Below, one piece after another: positions 10,347 to 21,133 of a DNA stretch of 39,232 bases. The stretch comes from Atkinsonella hypoxylon. Taxonomy: Eukaryota; Ascomycota; Sordariomycetes; Hypocreales; Clavicipitaceae. A program made the position numbers and the translations under genes. Below the pieces are notes generated by a model, which worked only from the letters and a program-made list of their open reading frames with translations, did no database searches and was not told the origin of the DNA. The stretch's first letter is position 1, and each line of letters begins with the position of its first letter. Location of the stretch: the NCBI GenBank assembly GCA_000729835.1, contig JFHB01000262.1, forward strand, positions 1-39,232, written 5' to 3'.

Positions 10347-11955
10347 CGCATCGGCGCTGGAAGAAATGTGTGGGAAATTGGGAGATTAGGGGGGGGGTGG
10401 TTGGAAACACGCGGTTGCGTGCGTTGTATTTTGAAATTCAAACTTGGGGAGTGGAGAGGTGCATGGCATCTGATAAGATTGATAAGAGCCCCACGTGGCT
10501 CGCATGGAGTCTTTCTTGTCTCTGCGGCTGCCGCTCGGTATGGGGGTTCGTTCTAACGTGAACATTACTTGGTGAAACCATACAACACATGGCTGTTGCG
10601 CAATAATCGGGCGTCTCAAATATGGCGTTTTGCGGAGGCATCATCACTCGTTACTCTCCAGTGTTCGTAACCTCGCTCATCCGCCATTCCAGGACCAGAG
10701 ACAAACTCTATCGATCGGCCCGCCGGTCCTAGATCCACATGGCACCGTTAGCTCGTCTTTTGAGGACGGAGCTCCTGTCCATGCGCGAATCAATATGCGT
10801 CGCTATTACCAACAGTGGCGACCAGGCATTCTTTTGCCCGCGACACCGACCGAATCGAAGAGATGGCATGGCCTTTCCGTAAAGACTCGTGTTCAGATTG
10901 GCCCCGCTGGCGCCGACTCTTTCGCTGCATGACGAGCAGTCGTGTTCGATCTTACCCGGATCGCAATCGCGTATCTGGCTACGATTGTCGGTTGATGTCC
11001 CAGCGGTCGAGATTCCAGGTGTAGTAACCTGTGAGACAACTCTGCGAAATGTTGTTCTGTGCGCTTCATCTGCATCGTCAACCGCTTGTTCCGGGCCAGC
11101 ATGTCAATGCTCCGAGGTGAAAGATGAAGACACGGTAAAGGCTTAATTCACCCCGCACTCACCATCTCCACGTTTATTAACCTGGTAGATTTGGTTGTTC
11201 ACAGATTGGAGCAAGCCGGTTGTCTTCCTCATCTTATATCTTCTGCAAGACCCAACCAGGAAAGATGCATTTAGAGTCGAACCAGAGCGCCATGTGCTGT
11301 GTCACCATGTGCCCAGACACCGTGTAACCACAGTTTAAGACAAATACATACCAAAAGGCTATGGTACGTACGGTCGTGATTAGGTATAAATGAGTCAGTA
11401 GCAGCACCTTCCACGGGTAATGCCCACCTCTTCGCCAAAACCTCCTCCTTCCTGGGCTGCCTACCACGTTCATCCCTCCGTCCTTGATTTCGTCATGACA
11501 AAATATCCTTCGCCAAACCTTTGACCTGCCGTGACTGGTTTTGAGCCGAGTTTCTCGTAAAGACGTCTTCTCTTAGGCTCTGCAATGAGCCAGGTATCTT
11601 CTTCTGCCTTGTCGGTTTGATCCATACTCCACTGGTAGTTTGAGTGTATTCCGGTTGCGTTGATGGCTGCACATGTAGCATATTAGTATTGAATCATGGT
11701 TGTTGCATCTGGCAGGGTAGTGTGTTCAGCCTTTGCGAACAAGGACTATCTTGTACAGTTTTTTTTTTTTTTAAGGCGATATGTTCTCCAATTTCTCCCC
11801 CCGAAATGCATTGACGATTTTCGTCACTGTACCAAAGAAGCAGTCAGAACGAAGCGATTTGTGAATATAGCCAGTGCTCTACATACAAGAGTCTAAACTT
11901 ACACCAGCTTAACTACATGTCAATACATATCGTCGTTCCCCACTTCCTCCATCGT
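10347..11955. other. Intergenic region with one doubtful two-exon reading frame
   Basis: About 1.6 kb between the 5' end of the ferric reductase and the 3' end of the 2-hydroxyacid dehydrogenase. It contains G9 at 10389-10397 and T12 at about 11760-11772. On the minus strand an open frame without an early ATG runs 11103-10729 (124 codons). It can be joined in phase to an ATG exon at 11232-11163 (GTGAGT donor, weak CAAG acceptor at 11085), giving a 141-residue conceptual product of no recognised family. I do not annotate it as a gene. Confidence 0.4.
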
Positions 11956-13081
11956 TCAATACATAGTCCTCTTCAACTCCTTACCCTCCGACCACCTAAG
12001 CAATTCCTCGACCTGCTGCTCATAAAACCCCTGCATCGTCCGCTCTTCCACGTACCCAATATGCGGCGTCACCAACAAGTGGCTTTTCCCGTTTTGCCCC
12101 CATCCCGAGCTGCGCCATTCACTATCCGCAGGCAAGGGCTCCAAATCGAACACGTCTAGGGCTGCGCCTCTGATTTTTCCAGCCTTGAGAACACTCAGCA
12201 AATCATTCTCAACGACCAAGGGACCGCGCGACGTGTTCACAAACAATGCCGACGCCTTCATCTTGGACAAGTCGTCCGCTGTAATCAAGCCTCTTGAGCG
12301 GTCGGACAGGACTAGATGGACGCTGACTACGTCTGCAGTGCTGAATAGCTCATCGCGGGAGACGCGCTTGAACGTCTTTTCGCCATCTGCCGATTCAATC
12401 GGCAGTCCATGCGACTTTGCCTGCTCATCAGCGATTTTCTGCGTCAAATTCGAGCTCCATGCGATGATTCTCATGCCAAACGCTACGCTCATGATGCGGG
12501 CGACCGATGCGCCGAGCCTGCCGAGTCCGACAAGACCTAGGGTTTTGCCAGAAGCAGCCGTCGTAGCGGTGGTCTGCCACAGTCCTGCTTTGACTGCCGC
12601 GTCGTTGTGAGCGATGTTGCGGCAGCCCGCGAGAATCATGGCCACGGCGTGTTCTGAGGTGCTGTCGACTGGGCCAACTCTGCTGTCTTCAGTGGCTGTG
12701 ACAGGAATGCCCCGCCGTCGACAAGCCTCCATGTCGATTGCTCTATTGCGGTGGCCGCAGCTCAGAAGAAGCTTGAGCTTAGGGAGGCGGTCTATGAGTT
12801 CTCCGGGGAATGGGGTTCGCTCCCTCATTGTGGCTGTGTGCGTCTGTTAGTACATGTGTGGGCAGACCAGTAGACTATTTCTAGGGTAACGTACCAATGA
12901 CATCGAATGGCTCGAGTCTCTTGACGAGATCATCTTTGGTGGATTGCGAAGTATCTGGGTGATTGTAGGGCCGCAGTGTGTCGGGGAAATATCTGACATG
13001 GAAATTGGAAGCGTCCAACTTGCCGAGGTAAGGAGGCGCGAAGCCTTGATAGTCGTCAAGAACAGCTATGTTAAGCACCAT
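11956..13081 (-). CDS. D-isomer specific 2-hydroxyacid dehydrogenase
   Basis: NAD(P)-dependent dehydrogenase of the formate/glycerate (D-2-hydroxyacid) family, which interconverts D-2-hydroxyacids and 2-oxoacids. The exact substrate (phosphoglycerate, glyoxylate, hydroxypyruvate or another) is not clear. Model: complement(join(11956..12833,12895..13081)), 354 aa, a normal length. The intron has a GTACGT donor, a perfect TACTAAC branch site and a CAG acceptor. The N-terminus IAVLDDYQG is typical of fungal members. The Rossmann motif is GLVGLGRLG, followed by an acidic-free WSSN at the cofactor 2'-OH pocket, which leaves NADP use possible. The catalytic Arg (NTSRGP), Glu (DLEPLP) and His (TPHIGY) are all present. 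It is likely cytosolic, with no signal peptide. Confidence 0.92.
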
Positions 13082-13548
13082 GACTGCTGACTATTCGGCA
13101 ACGTTCCGTATGTGACCTATGTTTGCGCGGACGACACTCTTTGATGAATGAAACGGGAGAATGGATGGATACTCTGCATCGGAATGCAAGCCGAGGACAA
13201 ATCCGAAGATGCGATCGGATGTGCGATCGAATGTGCGAGTCGTTGTGGGGTAAAAAAAAAACGCCGATTCAGTTGCCGCCCTTAATGAACGATTTCATAT
13301 TAACCACACCATAAAAGACAAGCCGAGATTGACCACATAACAGTATTAATTTTTGTTTCCAGCACTTTGGTTTTTCTTCGGAAAAGATGGAACTGGTAGA
13401 ATCCTGCTCAAGAATATATGAGCTACTCGCACGGGATTTATTTCGTATAAAAGGTGTATGTCATCAACCCCGCAGAACAAGATCAGTTCCCCACGTGCGT
13501 CATGGTATGTATTGTATGTATCTCGGGTTCTTCAACAACCTCGCTCAG
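13082..13548. other. Intergenic region with short tandem GATGTGCGATCG-like repeat
   Basis: Separates two co-oriented minus-strand dehydrogenase genes. A short degenerate tandem repeat based on GATGTGCGATCG lies at about 13208-13237 and a short poly-A run at about 13252-13261. I see no gene. Confidence 0.5.
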
Positions 13549-14524
13549 CTAAATCTTGCTCGGCCTTGAGCCCCCATCTAATCGAATGACTGTGCCATTT
13601 AGCATGATGTTTTCAATGGAGTGCCTAACCAGCCCTGCAAATTCCTCTGGCTGACCAGCTCGCTTGGGAAATTCATAAGTGGCCTCCAGAGACTTCCGCA
13701 CCTTGCTGCTCATCATGCTCGTCATGCGGGTTTCGAACAAGGACGGCGCAATGGTCACGCATCGAATACCGAAGCGGGCTAGATCTCGGGCCATTGGCAG
13801 AGTCATGGCGGCCACGGCGCCTTTGCTTGCAGAGTATGAAATTTGACCCTTCTGTCCGTCAAAGGCGGCAGAGCTGGCAACCATGATGACAACACCTCGC
13901 TCCCGGTCAGGACCCTCCGGGGCCTTGGCAATCTCGGCCACACCCTGGCGGACTAGGTCCAGAACACCACGGAGATTGACACCGAGGACAAAGTCAACAT
14001 CGTCCAGGCTGAAAGGCGTACCGTCTCGGTCCAAGATCTAAACGAGAGACGTGAGCCAATGGATAGACTTGGACGACCTACTAGTGGAAGACACTGAATA
14101 TGTACAGCCCAAAATACAAGAGCAATGGGAAACGGGCATGTACTTACAGTAGCAGGCGTCGAGACGCCGGCTGCAGGAATGACACCTCCAATCGGTTTGT
14201 CGACTTGCTTGGCCCATTCGGCGGTCCCTTGAACAGCTTGGGCGATGCTCTCCGTGTTCAAGACGTCGCAAACAAAAAACTTTGCCGACGAACCGATTTC
14301 TTTGGCAAGCTCGTGACCGTCTTCATTCATGTCGAGAATGGCAACGTGACCGCCGTTCTTGACAATCTCGAGTGCGCATGCCTTGCCCAAGCCAGAGGCG
14401 CTGCGAAGCAATCAGCATGTGAAATGTGCTCTGATGGCATGATGACTCGATGGCCCAGTGCAGTTCTGCAAGAGATGGGATCTTACCCGCCAGAAATGAG
14501 AAACGTTCGATTTTCAATCTTCAT
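13549..14524 (-). CDS. Short-chain dehydrogenase, HSD10 / 3-hydroxyacyl-CoA dehydrogenase type II-like
   Basis: NAD-dependent SDR resembling mitochondrial HSD17B10, which oxidises 2-methyl-3-hydroxybutyryl-CoA (isoleucine breakdown) and other hydroxyacyl-CoAs and steroids. Model: complement(join(13549..14037,14148..14400,14487..14524)), 259 aa, matching the ~260 aa family length. The tiny first exon (38 nt, ending GG|GTAAGA) is needed to build the cofactor motif FLISGGASGLG (residues about 8-18). Catalytic residues are Asn118 (VNLRG), Ser152 (VASSAAFDG), Tyr165 and Lys169 (YSASK). The C-terminal NGTVIRLDGG is the usual HSD10 ending. No clear mitochondrial presequence is seen. Neighbouring dehydrogenase genes are on the same strand, but nothing shows a shared pathway. 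Confidence 0.88.
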
Positions 14525-15278
14525 ACTGATGTGCATGCATCCACTACAGCCGCAGATCGAAAATGTGAAACGAACCGTAAGAATGTGGGTTGAGGCGTCA
14601 GTTTCAGACTGTCTGCCATTATCTGGACTGGACATACGCCCGGGACCTCGGCTTGACTGGTGGTGTGTGCCTCAAGAAGTGGTCAATTTAATCCGACTGT
14701 CGTGGCCTTTGCCATACTTGTGCTGAGGGTCGGATTAAATTGACACAGGTACGACGAGTCTGTCTGAGGCTACCCTACGGTTGCCACCACACCAAACTAG
14801 ACCAAGATGTGTGTAGTACATGCTCCGTGCCTGCGTCAGCTTCCATGCTGACTGCACAAAGGAAAAAGAAAAAAAAGAAAAAAAAAGAGGATGACAACAT
14901 GCTTTGTATTTTATTACATCAGACTCCCTGTGGCCAGCTTCTTTCCGCAGTAAGCGCATATTCAAAAAGAACATGAAAACTATTGCCTTCGTAATCAAGG
15001 ATTGAGTCCGGCCCGTCCTTAGAAAAGCAACCTGTGCTCAACCGCTTAGTCATGACTTAACCCAGACAAGAGCCAAACTCGGGTTTCGCGGCTCTCACCA
15101 TGGGCTGTTTCAAGGGGATGGATACGAACGGTCGCACCTTATCTGGTGCCCAAAACCCATTCCATTCTATCCCCATCTGGCTTGCCAGTCCTCCTTGGAA
15201 AAATCACGCTAGAGACAACCACGTCCTCATTTTGCGAATGCGACTCGACCTAGAATCGCTCCGTACACACCGCCCATC
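14525..15278. other. Divergent promoter region between SDR and Rab4-like genes
   Basis: Contains a perfect 16-bp inverted repeat at 14682-14697 / 14729-14744 and an A-rich tract at about 14861-14888. Open frames here, such as 14735-14998, are low-complexity Lys/Phe translations of the A/T tract. I see no gene. Confidence 0.5.
14682..14744. repeat. Perfect 16-bp inverted repeat with 31-nt spacer
   Basis: The arm GTCAATTTAATCCGAC at 14682-14697 is the exact reverse complement of 14729-14744. The arms do not extend further on either side. It lies about 160 bp upstream of the SDR start. Confidence 0.9.
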
Positions 15279-16524
15279 ATGACGAGACCGCGAGATTCAT
15301 CTGGCGCCAGCGACGACAGCTTAGGCGCAGGCCGCGAGCAGGTACGAATAGAGCTTGCGGAACCGACGTATTTTCACCGTCAACGAAGCTGATGTACATG
15401 CTAGGAGCTCGGGAGCATGTACGATTATTTAGCCAAAATTATTCTTCTGGGTCCCAGTGGTACTGGAAAGTATGTAACATCTTGTCTATGGTCAAGATCC
15501 TCGCGGCTGCACGATTGTACGAATGGGCATCTGACACATTGCTCTCTCAGATCTTGTCTCCTACATAGGTTTATCAAAGATGAGTGGCGCGTCCTCTCGT
15601 CCCAAACCATCGGCGTCGAGTTCGCCAGCAAAATTATCAAAGTCGGCACAGGTGCACGACGAAAGCGAATCAAGCTGCAGGTGCGTCACGTCTGATCTGC
15701 AATCAGCGTTCGTAGTTCCTAATCAGACACAGCTCTGGGATACAGCAGGTACTGAACGATTTCGATCCGTCTCGAGATCCTATTACCGCGGTGCGGCCGG
15801 TGCCATCCTCGTCTACGACATCACATCACATGCTTCCTTCCGGGGCATCCAGCCATTTCTAAATGACGCGCGGGCGCTGGCTTCGCCAAATTTGAGTCTC
15901 ATATTAGTTGGAAATAAACTGGATCTGGCGCCGGATTTCTTGATAGATACGAGTTTGCCGCCACCGACGCCCAGCAGTGTTGGTTCTACGTCGACGATAA
16001 CTGCCCCAGGTGCCAGTTCACTCTCTGTGTCTACTACGAGCACAAGCACGATGGGGACCATTACAGGTAGAGATCGAGATCGACGAGGCTCTATCAGTGC
16101 TGGTACGCAGCAGAGAGCGACGATCGCACCAGATGGGCGCGAAATTAGCACTGCAGAAGTGACGAGGTGGGCAAGCACAGCGGGCATTTCGGTCGTCACT
16201 GAAGTTAGTGCCTTGAATGGAGAAGGGGTTGAGGAGGTCTTCAACCGCCTCGCTCGCATGATTCTCACCAAAATCGAAGTCGGAGACATCGATCCGGACG
16301 ATCCCATGAGCGGCATTCAGTATGGTGATGGCGGTGGCTGGAATACGGCCAGCGACGGAGGGAGCATCAAGAGCTCCATGACAGGTGCTACTGTTGACGA
16401 CAGCATGGGCGGCGCGCGACGTCGCAAGCGTGGTAGGGCTAGAAATCAGAACTGGGGCCTGCGAGAGTGGGAGGAGGTGTTCACTCTAAGCAGCCGCCAC
16501 AGAAGAGGCGGAGGATGTTGCTGA
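15279..16524 (+). CDS. Rab4-like small GTPase with Ser/Thr-rich insertion
   Basis: Ras-superfamily Rab GTPase, closest in style to Rab4, which governs recycling from early endosomes. Model: join(15279..15341,15405..15469,15551..15680,15733..16524), 349 aa. All splice phases agree and rebuild the whole G domain: the P-loop GPSGTGKS (37-44) is assembled across intron 2. The effector region is SSQTIGVEF, G3 is DTAGTERF (89-96), G4 is NKLD (147-150) and G5 is the SAL motif near 245. The C-terminal Cys-Cys fits double geranylgeranylation. A low-complexity insertion of about 60 residues follows G4 (about 155-218), and another extension precedes the tail, so the protein is far longer than the usual ~215 aa. 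A basic RRRKRGRAR stretch lies before the prenylated end. Confidence 0.88.
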
Positions 16525-17219
16525 TCCCTCCTAATCAGGTGTCGCTTTTGAATCGTGACCGAAGGATCGCATGCTTCTCATCACTGTCGGTCACCTTCCT
16601 ATAGCTGCTGTCTGTTCACGGCGTCGCACCGTCTCTTGTTGTGTCATTTTTAGCGTTTCTGGCGTTTGGGGGAAACGTGCTAAGAGCCTGCTTGGAAGCA
16701 TTGCCTTCGTGTTGCCGGTGCGCGACAAGTTCTTGAGTCGTGCGTCGACCTTATTAAATTACCGGTGCAGTTCCCCGCATATAACGTACACTTAGCTCTC
16801 GTTAACTAGTTATGATATCCTATGAGAGACTTAATACATTCCGTAGAGCCTGGCACCGTTGCTAGACTTGTCAAGCTACTAAGGGCTCTGTGTGGCGCGC
16901 TTGCTCGAAGTAATTTTGCCCGGCTGCGACCCGATTAGTAAAGGACCAGACCAGATCCTTTTCAACATGTCGGGTCCTTGACCTTATCATAATTTCCAGT
17001 CACCTATTATCACCTCCACCTCCACCTCCACCTCCACCTCCACCCTCCACAGCGGGGTGTCGGCCCGCAAACGCACAGGACCATTGTTACTTCCGTCTGC
17101 GTCAACTACCTATTCAGGAGTTTTACTGAGAAGCAAAACCGTACTTTTCGATAAACTAGCCCTCTCGCTTACCTTCCGGGCCAGGCTGGTGATTTTGAGG
17201 GCGATCATAGTTGCTCATC
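16525..17219. other. Intergenic region upstream of beta-mannosidase
   Basis: Holds the 3' flank of the Rab4-like gene and the promoter/leader of the beta-mannosidase, with a (CACCTC)n microsatellite at 17011-17050. No coding signal. Confidence 0.55.
17011..17050. repeat. (CACCTC)n microsatellite
   Basis: Five to six tandem CACCTC units about 170-210 nt upstream of the beta-mannosidase start codon. The pyrimidine-rich strand is the coding strand, so the tract may lie in the promoter or 5' leader. Confidence 0.9.
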
Positions 17220-19841
17220 ATGGGTGCTCGAACCATCATCCCGGTTGAGACGAATTGGCAGTTCAAACAGGCCGACAAGGATGACGCTTCATATCTGCCG
17301 GTTTCACAGTTTCCCACTCACGTTCATTTGGATTTGATGCACCACCATATCATACCAGATCCTTATATTGGCCAGAATGAGAAGGATGTACAATGGGTGG
17401 GCGAAACTGTTTGGATATACAAAACCACGTTTCCAACTCCCGAGATCAGGGAGAACGAAAAAGCTGTGCTGGTATTCGATGGTCTAGATACCTTTGCCAC
17501 TGTGGTGCTGAATGGGAACACTATCTTGGAGACAGACAATATGTTTGTCTCGGAGAGAGCTGACGTCACTGCGGTATTGACCAGAGGTGGTCACAATGAA
17601 CTGGTCATCACTTTTGATGCTGCCTATCTGAGAGGCTGGAAAGAGGTTGAGAAGCACGCGAACCACAAGTGGGGGTGCAGCAACGGCGACATTTCTCGAC
17701 TGGGTGTGCGAAAGTCGCAGTACCACTGGGTGAGTAGATGATTGAAGATGAGTATACTGTTCGTAGGACTGGTTTTACTAATTGAAGACATACAGGGCTG
17801 GGACTGGGGCCCCGTTTTGTTGACCTGTGGTCCATGGCGGCCAGTCAATTTGGAGATATACGAAGCAAGAATCATAGATTTATATGTCGAGGTTGATGTG
17901 GAAGATTCCCTCAAGACTGCTGAAGTGGTCGCGCACGCTGCCGTAGAGGGCAACACGTCCATGTTGAGACTCGATATCTCACTAGATGACAACGGTGTCT
18001 CTTCTGAAACAGTCAGTGTGGTGGATGGCGCAGCCTCAGCTACGTTCAGGGTACAAAATCCCGAACTGTGGTATCCAGTTCGATACGGCAGTCAACCTTT
18101 GTACAGAGTCAAAGCAACTTTGCTGGATGGGAATGTGGAGATTGACACAGTCACTAAGAGGATTGGTTTGCGAAAGGTCGAACTTATCCAACGACCTCTT
18201 GTTGATCAGCCCGGGACGACGTTCTTTTTCCAGGTCAACAACGTCCCCATATTCTGTGGAGGAAGCAATTGGATTCCAGCCGACAGTTTCATTCCCAGGA
18301 TATCCAAGGAGCGGTACTATGATTGGGTCAAGATGGTGGCCAACGGAAACCAGTTTATGCTTCGTGTTTGGGGAGGAGGCATTTACGAGGAGCAGGCCTT
18401 GTACGACGCCTGTGATGAATGTGGCATTCTGGTGTGGCAGGATTTTATGTTTGCCTGCGGCAACTACCCCGGCCATCCCAAATTTCTCGACTCTGTCGAG
18501 CGTGAGGCTCGTCAAAACGTCAAGAGGCTCCGCCATCATCCATCCATTGTCATCTGGGCTGGCAATAACGAGGATTACCAGTTTGCTGAAAGCGAACAGC
18601 TGAACTATGATCCCGAGGACCACGATCCTGAACACTGGCTGAAGACGGACTTTCCGGCAAGATACATCTACGAAAAGGTCTTGTCAGATGTTTGCAAGGA
18701 CTTGATACCCCGAACTTACTACCACCCTGGCAGTCCATGGGGCGGCAAGGATTCTAATGACCCAACTGTCGGTGACATTCACCAATGGAATGTCTGGCAC
18801 GGGTCCCAAGAAAAGTACCAGAATTTCGACCGGCTCGTCGGACGCTTCGTCTCCGAGTTTGGCATGGAGGCATTCCCGTCCATCAAGACCATCGAGGCGT
18901 ACCTGCCCAGAGGCAAAGAGGATGTCGAAAGGTTCGCGCAATCATCCACCGTTGACTTCCACAATAAGGCCGCTGGGCATGAGCGACGTCTAGCTTTGTA
19001 CTTGGCCGAGAACATTCGCTATGCGCCCGACCCTCTGGCGTATTACGTTTACTGTACCCAGTTGGTGCAAGCCGAGTGTATCGCGTCGGCATACCGGTTG
19101 TGGAAGCGAGAGTGGAAAGGGCCTGGTAGGGAGTACTGTGGCAGTGCCCTTGTATGGCAGATCAATGATTGCTGGCCCGTCACGTCATGGGCGCTTTGCG
19201 ACTACTATCTTCGTCCCAAGCACGCCTACTACGCGGTCAAGCGAGAGATGGCACCGATCTCGATCGGGATGACCCGCCGCGAACACACGCGTGCCAAAGA
19301 CAAGCATACGCGTGTCCACGTTGAGACCGAAGTGAAGGTTGAGATTTGGTGTTCTAATCTCAGCCTGGAGGCTTTGAAGGCTGATTGTGTCGTCAAATCA
19401 TGGGATGTTGAGACGGGAACGGAGACGTTCTCAAGCGTGGTCTCGCAGCATGAATGCCCCGGCAATGCATCCACGGAGATCATCTCGATGAATGTGCCTG
19501 TCAGGAGGAAGGGTGCCGGTGAAGAGGGCCGCACCGTTGTGGCAGCCTACCTGATGCAGGATGGCAATCAAATCGCTCGTCACGTCAATTGGCCCGAGCC
19601 TCTCAAGTACCTGCACTTGCAGAAGCCGAAGCAGCTAAAGGTTGAGCTGGTTGGCGACGGCAGGTTCGTGGAGCTGAGCGCCGAGGTGCCTGTGAAAGGG
19701 CTGGCAGTGGACTGTGCAGACGATGTCACGTTTGACGATAACCTGGTGGACATTGTGCCCGGCGAAGTGGTGACGATTGGGGTCAGGGGCGCGACGAGAG
19801 AAACGCACTTTACGACACAATATCTGAACATGCGAGACTGA
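17220..19841 (+). CDS. mndB: Intracellular GH2 beta-mannosidase (MndB type)
   Basis: Exo-acting beta-mannosidase of GH2 that releases mannose from non-reducing ends of beta-1,4-manno-oligosaccharides and from the core Man-beta-GlcNAc of N-glycans. Model: join(17220..17729,17796..19841), 851 aa, close to the ~845 aa of fungal B-type enzymes. There is no signal peptide, as in that cytosolic type; secreted A-type enzymes have one. The N-terminal sugar-binding domain holds the motif GWDWGP, rebuilt at the exon junction. The catalytic acid/base is Glu429 (WAGNNEDYQ) and the nucleophile Glu524 (VSEFGMEAFPS), both in the TIM barrel. The C-terminal beta-domains follow. The ATG at 17220 has no better upstream in-frame ATG. 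Confidence 0.95.
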
Positions 19842-21133
19842 TGTGTGAGTATGGCACGGTGATGAGACGAGTAGATATAGACGTTGTGCACCGGCGATTC
19901 CTGGTGCCGTCGAGCAGGTCTCTGATTGTCAACTTTGTTACGTCAAGGGGCCCGTTGTATTCTCTGAAAAACTCAGCGTCCCTTGTACAACATCTTAGAC
20001 GGATGCTTCCTCCTTTGTTGGTTTTGTAACCCCCGGTTGTGTTTCAGTCATCGCGATTTAGCATTACTTTCAGGTCAGTTCCCCCGTGAACCTCAAGTTA
20101 TCTAGACACTAAAAGACATAACAGCAAGACCAAAAAGCGATATATCCATACAACAAGATGCCTTTGAACAGTCAATCTAGGCTTAGATTCTGACATCAAA
20201 TAGCTAGCCGCAAGAGCAGAGGAGCTAGAAGGGCTTCTTTCTACAAGAAGCGCCTAACAGCGCTCGGAGGCGCGATAACTTGCCGCAGCAACGTGCCGAT
20301 AGATCCAGCACTCAAAATGCCGCCTCGCTTCAGATCCCTCTTTTCACGGTGCTTCTATATTGGCACAGAAATGCCGAATCGCTTCCTCGAGCTGCTAGTG
20401 GAGGTTGAGCGTGTAATGTTTTCCAAAGGGTACTTGTGGTCTAGCGCATTTACACTTTTGAAATACAGTCTTCTATAATCCAAGGAGATACTGTTTCTTA
20501 ATCACGCAGTAGCGACCGATAATTTTCTTACAAGTTATGGAAGTATTGTCCTGTGGCTTCGTGAAGTTAATGGTTGCTTGGGCCAATGTACATACTATAC
20601 AAGCCTTGCTTATTCAAGGCTCAACGAGATACTCCCTGCTCCCTGGATACATCTTACTCCGCCTCATATTCATTTCTCATCTTCACGTATTCTTTATTGT
20701 ATTCGATACGCTGTGACCCACTAGATCTCGTCCCTGGCATGTGATTTGCCGATGAGACAATATTTGATGCTCCAGCTCGAGGAATAAAAGATGAGTAAAG
20801 AAACCTTTTACAGATATGTCATTAATTATGTGTCTTAAAATATCGCTGGTCAGTTCCTGCACCATCAGTGTATGGACGAATGGGATCTCGAGTCGGACCT
20901 CTGGCATCTCACCATCCACAATCGGCACGGTCGGAAGTGAAGGTGGATGCTTACGCAAGTGTTGCCTCACTCATATCAGTCAGCGTCTTCGCCTTTGCCA
21001 TTGTGACATCATTGCATTACTCGTTTTCAGCAACAATAAATTAGTTGCTCAGAGTGGTTTCTTTCTTTTCTTTTCTTTTTTTGTTTTTCAAAAGCCACTA
21101 CGCCACGTTGCAGTTTTACAAATCTGTAATAGA
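19842..21133. other. Intergenic region without a recognisable gene
   Basis: About 1.3 kb between beta-mannosidase and the SYLF gene. Short open frames (20293-20478; 20683-20970 minus) have no motif. A T-rich tract at about 21058-21090 lies just upstream of the SYLF start. Confidence 0.5.

Noticed and set aside
13549..14524. The SDR and the 2-hydroxyacid dehydrogenase as part of a secondary-metabolite cluster with the ferric reductase.
   Set aside because: No backbone synthase, transporter or cluster regulator is present, and the neighbours are housekeeping-type genes.
1..17000. GH125 and GH2 mannosidases as a dedicated mannan-utilisation cluster.
   Set aside because: They are about 17 kb apart with unrelated genes between them, one is secreted and the other cytosolic, and no shared regulatory motif was seen.
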